The translations under genes and the position numbers were made by a program. Below, piece after piece: positions 22,021 to 33,838 of a DNA stretch of 64,000 nt. Position 1 is the stretch's first letter. Every line of letters begins with the position of its first letter. Source of the stretch: Hydrangea macrophylla (lineage: Eukaryota; Streptophyta; Magnoliopsida; Cornales; Hydrangeaceae); NCBI GenBank assembly GCA_033977485.1, contig CM066998.1, forward strand, positions 23,685,501-23,749,500. The letters are read 5' to 3'. The notes beneath the pieces were generated by a model. The model saw only the letters and a list, made by a program, of their open reading frames with translations. It did no database searches and was not told where the DNA came from.

Positions 22021-23787
22021 CTTTTATCTTTTTCTTCTCTGACCAACCAAGCTGCCGTCGGCGAACCTTTTGCCACTAAAAATCTTCCAATACTCATATC
22101 TCTTTCTTCTCTTCGTCAAAACACATGAAGACCCAGGAATCTCATTTGCTAACCCAACCAGTCCATATTCTTCCGACCAAAATAAAGAATAATGCCTTGC
22201 ATGGCCTATCAAATGGACTCCTAATCAAAAACCGCTCATAGTGACTCTATCTCGGTTCATTCTGGTTAGCATGTGTGGATTGGAGGGGTTGAAGTGATGA
22301 TTCATAAATCAAGCATCTTAGTGAAGCTCTAATGGCTGCCAGAGCATGTACAGAGCTTAAGGCTCTATTTGGCTTGCATGCAAGGGTATAGGGGGTTCCT
22401 ACAGGACATGTAGTGTCCATAATTGAAATGGGGGTATAGGTTATGCTGAGAATGAAGAGATAATATGTATACCATGTATGTGTGCTTGTCTATTATCGGA
22501 TGTGTATGTGTGATCACTTTTCTTCCAAACTCCCCTCTCGGGTCTCTTCTCAATCTAACCGATCTGTGTGTATATCATGTTGAATGTATGTGTGTGTATA
22601 CTGGGAGATACAGAGATGGTGCAGTGAGTGAGTGTGATGTGATGGTCTCTTCTCCCCTTTCTCTAGAACTCTCGAGTTTTCTCCCTCAACCTAAGTCCAC
22701 TCTTCCCTCTCTATGATAATTTGCGTGTGTGTGTGTGCTGAATATGTGTACATGTGGTATTTATATAGGGGAGGCAAGGGTATAGACAAGTGTCCTAGGG
22801 TGGATTGCCAAGTGTTATGTATGGTATGTGCATGGGTGACACATGGTGGGGGCAATGCATGGCTGCCACGTGGGTAAGGTGGTGGCCATGTGTGGGGTCT
22901 CTGTCTCGGTTTATGTGCAACTACATAGGTTTGCATGCATATCTCGATAGACGTGTACAAATGCAACTGTGCCTACGTACGGGGCTGTGTACGAGCCTAT
23001 GTTCAAGTCTGTCTGTGGTCTTTAACTTAGAGGCTATACTCATCAAGGTTACATCTATTCTAATATACTCTAGGTTAGAGGTATCGTCATTTGTCGTTAA
23101 GATGTGGACTAAAGGGTCTCTAATAAAGATTTCTAGTTAGGGCCATCCTAATGGGCCAGACACGACTAAATAGTTGTGCGCTCTTGTGCAACACCCAAGT
23201 GTAGGTGGTCGTGCAAGTAATACTGGATAAGTCCAGGTCAATCCCACAGGGAAGGAATAGGAAGAATATCTACTAAGTTACAACCTAAAGCAAAAGAAAA
23301 TATTAATATATGGGTGGAGGTTCTAATGAATCCTAATCAATTGAATTAAACTAAATAATAAACTAAAGCTTATAGAAACATAACTAATTAAACAAATAAA
23401 CTAAAGGTGTTGGAAATACGAGAATCCACATTAATCCTAACCATCTACCATGCATACTCATTAATGTTCTATGGAGAGTTCATTCCTCTTCAATATTCGG
23501 TATTTTTCTAAAGATATAGAATCAATAGCCCTTTTATGACCGGGACTACATCATCACAGTTGATTTAAAATACTTGGAAGACGGTTTAAAACAATGGTTA
23601 TTACTTGCACTCTAAATGGTGTTAGCATTCAAAGTGGTTTTCAAAAGTTGTTGAAGAAAATAGCCTTAAGGCTTTAAGTTCAAAAAACTGTTGTGACAAA
23701 CTGAGCTTATAGGGACAATTTGATGACAGATTTCTAAAACAGAAAGTCATGGAATACTTAAAAGAATCATCTGAAGAATTAGCAAGT

Positions 23788-23907
23788 CCGATCGATCGAA
23801 GCGCTCTCGATCGATCGGACTTCTTCATCCTTCAATCGATCGAAATGTCTTCGATCGCTTGACTACGGATCTAGTTCGATCGATCGAAATATCTTCGATC
23901 GATCGAG
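23788..23907. repeat. ATCGAT-palindrome array downstream of TATA (minus LTR)
   Basis: Six units such as CCGATCGATCGAAG, CTCGATCGATCGGA and TTCGATCGATCGAGC in 120 bp. The same array occupies 29233-29352 in the partner LTR. Confidence 0.85.
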
Positions 23908-24253
23908 CCCAAGGTTTCTAAAGATTGCATGGCAGAGGTTGAGAATCAATGTTTCATCACAAATTCCCAATGTCTAAACTATGAAAACATGATTAACTAA
24001 TACAGAAATAACAAAACATAGCAATCATTAACATCTAAAGCAATAAACAATCAAATAAAGAAAAAGGAGAAGAAAAACCTGAAGTGAATATGAATATAAC
24101 TTGTAATCATAATCAATCTTGAGTTTAACAATGGAAAAGGAGAAAGAAAACTTGAATCTAACCTAATCTACACCTAATCTAACCCTAAAATTACCCTAAA
24201 ACTGCTGTTTTCTACGTTCTGGAGCGTCCTCTCTTCGTCTGGCGTCAAAACGA

Positions 24254-24264
24254 CTTATATATAG
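24254..24264 (-). promoter_or_regulatory. TATA box of Athila-like LTR (minus strand)
   Basis: The minus strand reads CTATATATAAG. The identical motif is at 29700-29710 in the other LTR. It lies 43 bp downstream of the proximal palindrome array in element orientation. Confidence 0.6.
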
Positions 24265-24306
24265 GATTCCCGCAGATTTTACGCAACTTTTGGGTGAATA
24301 TGAAGT

Positions 24307-24374
24307 TTGATCGATCGAGCTTAGTTCGATCGATCGAAGGTTCGATCGATTGAACTCTCCTCAATCGCTTGAAC
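24307..24374. repeat. ATCGAT-palindrome array just upstream of TATA (minus LTR)
   Basis: Four units centred near 24313, 24331, 24347 and 24367 (16-20 bp apart): TGATCGATCGAG, TTCGATCGATCGAA, TTCGATCGATTGAA and CAATCGCTTGAA. Confidence 0.85.
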
Positions 24375-24775
24375 TTCTCTGATTTTGACAGCTCTGCGCA
24401 CCGATGGGAGAATGGCCATAACATTTCACTCGGACCTCGGATTGACCTCCCGTTTGTGGCCACACGACCGTACCTCAACGATCTACATTTCATATCTCTG
24501 GGAAAATCTTCCAAATCTGAAGTCTTCATTGTCAGAAATGGCGTTTTCCCAGCTGCTTCTGTTGTTCTCTTCACCAGAATCACTTTTCTGTAGCTCCACT
24601 TCATTGATTTACATTCAAATACCTATAAAACAATGCAAAAACATATATTTAAGCATTAACATAATATAAAGAACATTGTTATTAGAATGCACCTAAATAT
24701 AGGGACTTTGGGGATAAAAGTATGCATAAAGAACCATGTAGTACGCTATAAATAAGCACTTTTCACCTCGAATCA

Positions 24776-26745
24776 CACCCCCCAACTAGCTCGTTGCTAG
24801 TCCCTAGCAATGAAGCGAACTACAGCAATGTTTATTTAAACTCTAGAAATTGAAAACAAAATAAAGTAAAAATCTTAACTCACTTTCGCAGGAATCGCAA
24901 TTGCATTTAGCGTATGCAACAAGCCTTCAAACCCCTAGGTTCCCCCTAGTGGACGAGTGTTATCTCGTGAGGGTTTGCAATGAATCTACCCACAAAGTTC
25001 ATGTTTAAGATAATGGTTCTCATTTAAATTTCTTCAAGAAAATTTTCCCTCTCATTTAGCAATGTGGTTGAGCTCAATAATCTCATGAAACTCTCTAGTA
25101 AGCCATAGCAATGCAACACACACATTACAGTTAATCTACTATCAAAGTCATTAGAATGTTCTATACCTATCAATCTTCAAGTGTGTGTGTGAATGGACAA
25201 CCAAAATACAAAACTTTAATTTCAAAGCTCGCATAACCTAAGATTCTATCAAGATGTTCATTTTGACTCAACTCTCACCGGGATTACACTCTCAAGATGA
25301 AATCACTCTGAATTAGGTGTAATAATTATCACTCATGATATGGAAGCTATAAAAAGCAATTGGAATGGAATCTAATGCTTCTCATATCTAAATTGAAAAA
25401 CGGAAATTTTATAGTGCACAAAGTCTCATGAAAGGTTATTTTTCACTAGAAGAGCGAGATACCGTGGAGAACTCTCTCATTACCTTAACTTCAAACCCAA
25501 TTTACTTAAAATCATCAGGAATTTGAAAAAGAGGTGTTAGGTGAAAGAAGAAAGAGGCTCGTAATATTCAACTGGGTTAAAGGATGTGATTGGAATGTCT
25601 ATTACAACTTTTCAAACTTTCCCACATCTCTAATCTCTCTCTTTTCTTTTCTTCTCTTTTTTTTTCTTTTTTTTTCACTCTTTTTTTTATTGTTATATTA
25701 TTTCTTTTGTAACAACCATTAGCACTTTTTTTTCTTTTTTTTTTTTCTTCATTTTTTTTTCTTTGCCAACTTTTCCTTATTCACACTACCAAACTTCTTG
25801 TCAAGATAACACATCCCAATCATTCCTAGGTAGAGAAAAGAAGCTCAAACTTGTATTTTGGAGTTGGGCTAAGATTTAAGGATTTGTAATGACAATGCAA
25901 TTATGATAAGTAAAGGAATAGCACAAAGGTAGGCCAAGGCTGTATTATACGTGTATGGTCAAAAGATGGCCTAAATCATCTTCTAAGTTCATAGGATTAT
26001 TCATTTAAGTAAATTCAAGAGCTCTAAATTTGGTAAATCCTTAACGTTCTCTTCTAGTAATCAGTCAAAATGAAGAAAATTGAGACTTTCAACGAATGAA
26101 TACGCTTTTCAAAAAGTAAGAGTAATTTTATAAAACCCTCAAAAATAAAAGAATGGCACAAAAGCTCACTTGGGTTATTAGTCTCCACTACAGTCTCTCA
26201 AGACATCTAAGCTATGCTTACTAATCCATTTTAGCTAAGTACAAGGTTGTCACAACGTGCTCAAAGTTGTTAGAAGATTAAAAAGCATAAAACATACTAT
26301 AACTAAGATAGTAAAGAAACTACCATAGTGTATCACATACTAGTAACATACAAAAAATAACACTAATGCATCATAACTAACTACATTAACTAAGAGAGAA
26401 ATACAAGAACCATTTTATTATCTTTAAAAATAAAATTTTAAATTTTAAAATTTTTGACAATTTTAATTTACTGAGTCTTGTGCTACTAAGCAGGTGTATT
26501 GACATTAAAGCATAAAAATAAAGAAACGAGACATGCAATGACTCACTCCCCCCAACTAAAACTAAACATTGTCCCCAATGTTCTAAACTAAGCACATGGA
26601 CATATGTAAAGTAAAGTGAGAGAAGGAAGTATGTTACCTCGAGGCGTTAATAATCCAGATTTTTTTTTCAAGTTACCTGCAATATCATTAGTAGCAACAA
26701 AGAAAAATACGGAATATAATACAACTACTCAGTAAATAAATTCGG
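24776..26745 (-). other. 3' UTR of non-autonomous Athila-like element
   Basis: On the minus strand this precedes the 3' LTR. It ends in GCTAGGGACTAGCAACGAGC and AGTTGGGGGTG, matching the PPT-side region of the element at 1-9733. T-rich tracts lie at 25640-25760. No coding signal is seen. Confidence 0.7.
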
Positions 26746-28426
26746 TTAATCAAGATTTTTATCATAAAGTAATAACCGAAATTTTTTAGGATCTTCCCAA
26801 TGAAATAATTTAACAGTGACAAGAATGTAGGGATACTCATAAAATTGCAACTCCCCCCAACTAATGTCAGGCTCAAGGTCAGAGGAGATGATGCAAAACC
26901 TATGGCTTCCAAATTTGTTGAGGACAATTATAGGAGGTATACCACGCTTTTTAGGAATTATATGCAAGAAACAATCTTTGGTGTTGGCATTTCCTATAAT
27001 GGCCTCTATTTTAATACTAGGAGGTGGCCACGGTTCGATAAAAGGAGCAGAGTCTAGGTGATGTTCTAATAAAGCTTTACTACCCTCCTCTTGTTATAGA
27101 ACAGAATCTATGGAGATGTGATCATATGAATGGGATTTCTGTTCTATGTACATTGATTTGGACTAGATTTGGATGAAGCTTTCTATTTGGGCCTCAATAT
27201 CATTATTACTCAAGAAGGTCAAGCAGTTTCACAGATTACTAGCTTCTTTTTGAAGTTTAAGATCATCTAACGTGGGCCTAATATTTTCCAAATCCTCTCT
27301 CACAAAATTTTGAAATGTAAAATTTGGCGAATTACATGTGCTAGAATCCTTATCATTCTCTTCTACAACACATTCTTTTTGTTCAATAGTGGGGTACACA
27401 TAACTTTTAAACTCGGGATGAGAGTTTTGATTAATAGAGAGGATAGGTGATGGGCAACTTGGTGACACCACCTCTTCGGCCGAAAGAGGTAAGGGTTCGT
27501 GAATATTGCATGAATCTAAATCAAATTTAGAATTTTTAATAACGTCCTCCCAAGGGTCACTATCAAAGGTAGGGGTAGAGTCAACATGGGACTCATCCTT
27601 TCCTAATTGCGTTCAGTCACCTAAACTCTCATTATCTGTAAAAACCTCATTCTCATCTGTGTAACTCTCCTCACTATATATGTCATCTATTGAAGTACTC
27701 TGGACCAAGAGACTGTGAAAATTTATCCAAGCAGTGAAGGAGTTGATATTTGGGGTTGTGTATTGAGGAGAAGATGATTCTACAACTTCATGCTCAATGG
27801 TTTGGTTTTGGAGTTCTTTTTGGGTTACCACTTTCTCGAGTGAGTTGTTAACCTCATTCGGTATAAACCCGTCAATGTCCTCTAATTCCATTCCATTGTT
27901 AGTGTTTTGAAATTTAGATTGTAGTGTTGAAGGACTGGTATAGTCTTCTAAAGGTTGGCTAACATATGCTTGTTGATATCTAGTTTCTAATTTATCTAGT
28001 GTACTATCTAGCCTTTTCATTTCACTAAGTAGCAATGTTAACATACCATTATCCTCAACTTGGTTATTCTCCTCATTATTACTATATGAAGTTTCGCCCC
28101 ATTGTTTTTTGTAGTAATTCCCATTCCAATGTGTTTGTGGACAAGACTCGCCAAAGGGAAAGTCTTGGTGCGTTTGGTAATCGTGGGAACTATTACTATA
28201 TCCTATATTATCAATTTGGTTATATCCCCATTGCGATTGATAGAACTCTTCCTATGGAGGGTCTTGATACATTTGATAGTACGGGGGACTACCACTATTG
28301 TTTTCCCATTGTGGTGGTTGATAGCACTCAAGTTGATAATGCGCGTCATATGTGGGTGCTTTCATTACCTAATGTGTACCTATTTGTGGTGTTTATGTTT
28401 TATGGAGGGTAATATGGATAAGACAT
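26746..28426 (-). pseudogene. Degenerate ORF of unknown function in non-autonomous Athila-like element
   Basis: A single reading frame runs from about 28365 to a stop at 26746-26748 (about 540 codons), interrupted by roughly five stops (for example at 28252-28254, 27613-27615 and 27229-27231). An ATG at 28426 (MSYPYYPP) in another frame is probably the original start. The N-terminus is rich in Tyr, Gln, Pro and Trp (CYQPPQWENNS, YQSQWGYNQIDN). An acidic middle with coil potential follows (MLTLLLSEMKRLDSTLDKLE). The C-terminus is hydrophobic and aromatic (IIPKKRGIPPIIVLNKF, EYPYILVTVKLFHWEDPKKF). There is no zinc knuckle, protease or polymerase motif. The position after the PBS is that of gag, but the sequence does not look like a standard Gag. 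Confidence 0.6.
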
Positions 28427-28448
28427 GTTCACTAAAAAAAAACAGGAA

Positions 28449-28495
28449 TTTTATTTATTTATTTATTTATTTATCTTGTGAGAGAAAAAAGTCCA

Positions 28496-28531
<36 letters not shown>
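28449..28531. repeat. Simple repeats: (TTTA)n and poly-T
   Basis: About six TTTA units at 28449-28473 and a run of some 31 T at 28501-28531, in the leader of the non-autonomous element. Confidence 0.95.
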
Positions 28532-28535
<4 letters not shown>

Positions 28536-28582
28536 TAAGAAAAATTGGAAATAACTTAGTAAAATTCTAGCCTAGTTGCCTT

Positions 28583-28599
28583 CCCCGGCAATGACGCCA
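28583..28599 (-). other. Primer-binding site (tRNA-Asp type)
   Basis: The minus strand reads TGGCGTCATTGCCGGGG, six bases inside the 5' LTR. It differs from the complement of the plant tRNA-Asp 3' end (TGGCGCCGTTGCCGGGG) at two positions, both C-to-T or G-to-A. This PBS is characteristic of Athila-type elements. Confidence 0.85.
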
Positions 28600-29232
28600 A
28601 AAACTTGACACGACTAAATAGTTGTGCGCTTTTGTGCAACACCCAAGTGTAGGTGATCGTGCAAGTAATACTGGATAAGTCCAGGTCAATCCCACAGGGA
28701 AGGAATAGGAAGAATATCTACTAAGTTACAACCTAAAGCAAAAGAAAATATTAATATATGGGTGGAGGTTCTAATGAATCCTAATCAATTGAATTAAACT
28801 AAATAATAAACTAAAGCCTATAGAAACATAACTAATTAAACAAATAAACTAAAGGTGTTGGAAATACGAGAATCCACATTAATCCTAACCATCTACCATG
28901 CATACTCATTAACGTTCTATGGAGTTCATTCCTCTTCAGTATTCCGTATTTTTCTAAAGATATAGAATCAATAGCCCTTTCATGACCGGGACTACATCAT
29001 CACAATTGATTTAAAATACTTGGAAGTCGGTTTAAAACAATGGTTATTACTTGCACTCTAAATGGTGTTAGCACTCAAAGTGGTTTTCAAAAGTCGTTGA
29101 AGAAAATAGCCTTAAGGCTTTAAGTTCTAAAAACTATTGTGACAAACTGAGCTTATAGGGACAATTTGATGACAGATTTCCAAAATAGAAAGTCATGGAA
29201 TACTTAAAAGAATCATCTCAAGAATTAGCAAG

Positions 29233-29352
29233 TTCGATCGATCGAAGCACTCACGATCGATCGGACTGCTTCATCCTTCAATCGATCGAAATGTCTTCGA
29301 TCGCTTGACTACGGCTCTGGTTTAATCGATCGAAATATCTTCGATCGATTGA
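29233..29352. repeat. ATCGAT-palindrome array (5' LTR copy, downstream of TATA)
   Basis: Counterpart of 23788-23907 with scattered substitutions, for example CACGATCGATCGG in place of CTCGATCGATCGG. Confidence 0.85.
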
Positions 29353-29753
29353 GCCCAAGGTTTCTAAAGATTGCATGGAAGAGGTTGAGAATCAATGTTT
29401 CATCACATATTCCCAACGTCTAAACTATGAAAACATGATTAACTAATACAGAAATAACAAAACATAGCAATCATTAACATCTAAAGCAATAAACAATCAA
29501 ATAAAGAAAAAGGAGAGGAAAAACCTGAAGTGAATATGAATATAACTTGTAATCAACATCAATCTTGAGTTTAACAATGGAAAAGGAGGAAGAAAACTTG
29601 AATCTAACCTAATCTACACCTAATCTAACCCTAAAACTTACCCTAAAACTGCTATTTTCTGCGTTCTGGAGCGTCCTCTCTTCGTCTGGCGTCAAAACGA
29701 CTTATATATAGGGTTCCCGCAAAGTTTACGCAACTTTTGGGTGAATATGAAGT

Positions 29754-29820
29754 TTGATCGATCGAGCTTAGTTCGATCGATCGAAGGTTCGATCGAATGA
29801 ACTCTCCTCAATCGCTTGAA
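29754..29820. repeat. ATCGAT-palindrome array (5' LTR copy, upstream of TATA)
   Basis: Counterpart of 24307-24374. The first two units are intact; the third has decayed to TTCGATCGAATGAA. Confidence 0.85.
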
Positions 29821-30302
29821 CTTCTCTGATTTTGACAGCTTTGCGCACCGATGGGAGAATGGCCATAACTTTTCACTCGAACCTCAGATTGACCTCCCGT
29901 TTGCGGCCATGCGACCGCAACTCAAAGTTCTACATTTCCTATCTCTGGGAAATGCTTCCAAATCTGAAGTCTTCATTGTCAGAAATGGTGTTTTCGCAAC
30001 TGCTTCTGTTGTTCACTTCACCAGAATCACTTTTTCTTTAGCTCCACTTCATTGATTTACATTCTAATACCTATAAAATAATGCAAAAACATATATTTAA
30101 GCATTAACACAATAAAAAGAACATTGTTATTAGAATGCACCTAAATATAAGGACTTTGGGGATAAAAGTATGCATAAAGAACCATGTAATACGCTATAAA
30201 TATGCACTTTTCACCTCGAATCAGGGCCTTCGGTAACCGCACCATGGTGACGTCACTAATCTTATATTCCTCTGTGGAATTTCTAGAAATTATGGCGCTA
30301 CA

Positions 30303-32841
30303 TCTCTACTCACCTTATAAGAGATTTCATCCCCGAAACCTAGAGTTTGCTAGGTCATAGAAAGTACACAGTTCTAACTTTATCTCGAATTCTAAGGTTG
30401 TGAGGTTCCCACTAGCTAACTACTCAGACCTTCTCACAAGTTCTTTCAAATGTCCAAACTTCTTAATTTGCTACATTCAACACCATGTGAAGTTCCAAAG
30501 TTTTGACATTATGGTACCTTCAGTCTTTGTCTTGTTTAATACTGGAATTGATTTGGTGATCTGCGAGCTCTCTTTCAGGATCGTCATGGCGATGGAACAT
30601 TGTTATGAATTCCTTATTCCGGAAAATCTTTGCGCACATGTCCAATCTTTCCATAATTGAAGTATCACGCCTTTCATCTTGTTACGATTTTTGATAGACC
30701 TAGAGTTTTCCTTAGTGATTATGGACTGCATTTGAGTAGCTGTTGGTGTCACTATTTTGTTTCTTCTGCATCTTTAGTTGGCAAGATTTTTACCTCTCAG
30801 CTTCTTGATGCGATTGGTTTCGAAATCTAGTTGGTCTTACGATTGTCTTCGATAACTTGTAGGGGTCTTGTCTTCCTCTTAATCGTGTTATTGTGATTGA
30901 GTTCCTTCGCATATCGATATGAAATCGTTGTGGAGTTTCGGCATCTTAGGCGATGACACAAGCCGTTAAACAATTTCCCTGTGCGTTACTTAATACATAG
31001 CATATAAGGTGTTATTGGTAATTGAAGTAGGATTGAATTTACTTGTAAGGAGTTGAATTCATAACAAAATGAGTACTCATTATGTACTGAGTTAGAAAAT
31101 AGAATGGTATGTGATCACTCATTCATAGGATCACAATGTATAGAATGAGTATCTGAGAATAATCATCAGATGATTACTATAGGACCATCATAGTAATGCA
31201 ATGACTAAAGGCAGAAGGCCTCCATGATAGGACATAAGAATTCCTTGTCTTATGAGCCAATAATTTAGGTGAAGTCTTAATGATAAAAGTTAAGATGAAA
31301 CCCTGTAATGAAAGGAATTGAAGACTAGTTTGCAAAGGGTTACAATATGCTTGAGTTCCTTCGGTGAGAACAGATACAGAGAGCTCCTTTACAATAGTGT
31401 CAAGGGATACGCTCTTGCAAAAGTTGATCAAACGGTTGACAATCCAAATGATTTATGATGATTAATTTAATCGATCATAAGTCCAAATGACTTACAATGA
31501 TTGGTTTATAAATGAATTATTGGGATCGATTTTCATGATGATAAGTCCAAAGAGGTGACTTATAGCATTAGAAAGCAAATGAATTCACAATTGGATTTAA
31601 CACTGATCAGAATGATCCAAAATCTTATTAAGTAAAATCAAGGGACAACGAATAACTGTCAATTAGTGGAACAATCAAGGATGTCCCAAGGTTCATCATA
31701 AGGATAATCGATCTAACACAACCAATGATAGAAATTGGTGGATATACTCAAAAGGAGTTAAATAAAAAAAACAAAGACGATTACTCTGCCTTATATGGTT
31801 TTAATTTGTAACATGTATAAGGGTCAGAGATGCATTTGTTCAGTGTGTTGATGGAACGTCGATGTTGTAAACCCAAAACATGTCTTCTCTTGGTAGGCCA
31901 TGTGCTTGATCTGGTCTTTGACTTGAAGATGGAATGTAGTACTCCTCTTTACTAGTGTTCCCGGTGTGAGTCGTTCGTTGTGATTGAACTTGATCGATGT
32001 CAGCAGTCTATGAGGTCGTTCGATCTGTTGAAGGTAAGTTCTACTCTCCCGTCTTCCATCGACTCAGGTGTTCAGTTAAGCCGATTTCTCATGCACTCCT
32101 TGTTGTAGAAAAGCATTGTCATTGGGTACCCTTAGAATCCAACAGTCCTTGAGAAGATGACCCTTCTGCTGTCGTACTAGCAATTGAAATCTGGTCGACG
32201 GTAGATCTTGGGAGTTTTAGCAATATTTGTGCATGTGTCCTGGCAGATTGCAAGTGTAGTAGACGTTGCAAAGATTCGCTCGTTCTTATGTATGAGTTGG
32301 TGTCTATAATGTTATCCCATCTTATCATATTTTGTACATTACATACTATCTAAGGAATAAAGAGCAATCCGAACATATAAGGTCTCTAACTATCCACAAG
32401 ACCTATTTGTATTTCTATGAATAATTAGGGAATTCCTATTCCCAAGTTTCGTACTATGACGCTATCTAACTCATAATTGGAGCAACTCAACTAACATGTG
32501 ACTTAAGGTGATTAGGTATCTTATCCTTAGTCTTTCTAGACTTTAGGCTAAGTTGACTATTCCAAGATCCGTCTCAGGAAGTTTGTCAGAGCCTAAACTT
32601 CTTGTCTATATAACAAGTCTATCTAACAAAATATCTAAGGAATATATATACTAAGCGTATGTTGTTAACAGCTAACCTTATATCCTTCGAAGACGTCTGG
32701 TACTATATATGGCTCCATAGCTTACCTGCTTAATAAAACTAACTATGACCAGTATTGGTATAAGAAATCCTATGATTCAAAGCTTAAGTGTGTTCGACAG
32801 ACAGTAAAAGCCTAAACCTAGGCTCTAATACCACAAAACCT
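30303..32841 (-). other. Internal region of long-LTR element, trace of a gag zinc knuckle only
   Basis: On the minus strand near 30610-30650 the frame reads NYGKIGHVRKDFPE, a CCHC knuckle in which the second Cys is Tyr and the last Cys is Phe. This suggests a gag remnant. The rest (30660-32800) has no recognisable domain. Short minus frames at 31177-31431 and 32119-32328 cannot be identified. No polymerase motif is present. Confidence 0.5.
32821..32833 (-). other. Primer-binding site (tRNA-Met type) of long-LTR element
   Basis: The minus strand reads TGGTATTAGAGCC, one base from the canonical TGGTATCAGAGCC, eight bases inside the LTR. Confidence 0.8.
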
Positions 32842-33603
32842 TGTCACGCCCCGGAGTAAGCCAAAAATAGGGAAAATAGAAAATTTTCCTTTATGGGTGC
32901 GTAGACACGTGACTAGTTGATTAACCGTCCTGTCCTTCTAACTCCGCACAATTAACCGTAAGGGAATTGCTAGAGCATAAACATAACTTAACCTTAACAG
33001 AGTGCAATTACAACAGCGGAAATGAACGAGTTACATCAACATCAAGCATATTACATAAGGGTCATACTAAACTTTGTAAATACACACAAACATAAGTAGC
33101 CACTGGGGTATCCATCTTCAATTTCCAACTCAGCTCTATCGGTCTTAGCTCCTCGACCTTGCATCCTGAGCTCGCCTCCCTATTTAACAAAACCTGCATC
33201 ACTCTGGACATAGGAATGCCAGGGCATAACATGCCGTCAGCTTTGGAACAAAGCTGAGTGAGAGTCTAACCGCACAATAATCAATAAATACAAATATCTC
33301 TCAACTCACGTTATTGTTCAGTATCTTAGGATACAGTTAATCTCTTATCAAAGGACGCATTCTTTCACGGGCATGGCAAAGGTCTCAACAAAAACATGTA
33401 AACAAGTAAGCATATTATCACGTTTCATCATAGAATGCATTCTCTTTTCATCAACATGTTCGTGCATGTCAATGCATGACAAATACTACTACCTTCACAT
33501 TGGGACCTCGAATCCATGACCTGAACAATGAACTCATAACACTTATCAAAAATAAACATCTCGCTCGTAAACCCTTTCTCATCATTTCCTCTTTCTTATC
33601 CAT

Positions 33604-33838
33604 CTATCGCCCGACTGGCGATCTAACTTTCGCCTTCACCCAACTGGCATTCTAACTGTCGCCCAACTGGCATGCTGACTGTCGCCCAACTGGCATATTT
33701 ATTGTCGCCTAACTGGCACTCTGACTATCGCCCAACTGGTACGGTAACTATCGCCCAACTGGTATATTAACTATCGCCCAACTGGCACTCAAACTGTCGC
33801 CCAACTGGCACTCAAACTATCGCCGAACTGGCACTCTG
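33604..33838. repeat. 24-bp minisatellite in LTR (about 10 units)
   Basis: GTCGCCCAACTGGCA-type units; fewer than in the matching tract at 19660-19990. Confidence 0.9.

Larger units (their letters stand above)
23158..24775 (-). repeat. 3' LTR of non-autonomous Athila-like element
   Basis: The left end reads AGACACGAC (TG changed to AG) and the right end CCTCGAATCA. It is very close to the partner LTR at 28606-30223. It carries palindrome arrays at 23788-23907 and 24307-24374 and a TATA motif at 24254-24264. Confidence 0.9.
23158..30223 (-). mobile_element. Non-autonomous Athila-like LTR retrotransposon, 7066 bp
   Basis: Two LTRs of 1618 bp each (23158-24775 and 28606-30223) enclose 3.8 kb. 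The TSD is GGGCC (23153-23157 and 30224-30228), and the other copy of the host LTR keeps the empty site at 36614-36618. The PBS matches tRNA-Asp. The 3' UTR and LTR ends are shared with the pol-bearing Athila-like element at 1-9733, a likely source of enzymes. There is no gag-pol; it has one long degenerate ORF of unknown function. Confidence 0.9.
28606..30223 (-). repeat. 5' LTR of non-autonomous Athila-like element
   Basis: TGACACGAC ... CCTCGAATCA on the + strand, 1618 bp, almost identical to 23158-24775. Palindrome arrays lie at 29233-29352 and 29754-29820, with a TATA motif at 29700-29710. Confidence 0.9.
18892..30302 (-). repeat. 3' LTR of long-LTR element, with nested insertions
   Basis: It starts TATCACGCC (mutated from TGTCACGCC) and ends GGCGCTACA. 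Without the insertion at 23158-30223 plus one TSD copy it is about 4.3 kb, against 3852 bp for the other LTR. The extra length comes from the 193-bp MITE, more minisatellite units and small indels. Confidence 0.8.

Noticed and set aside
28102..28533. 143-aa plus-strand ORF in the non-autonomous element
   Set aside because: It overlaps the minus-strand long frame and ends in poly-Phe encoded by a T run.
30400..30660. Plus-strand 86-aa ORF
   Set aside because: The minus strand shows a degenerate gag zinc knuckle over the same bases, which explains the region better.
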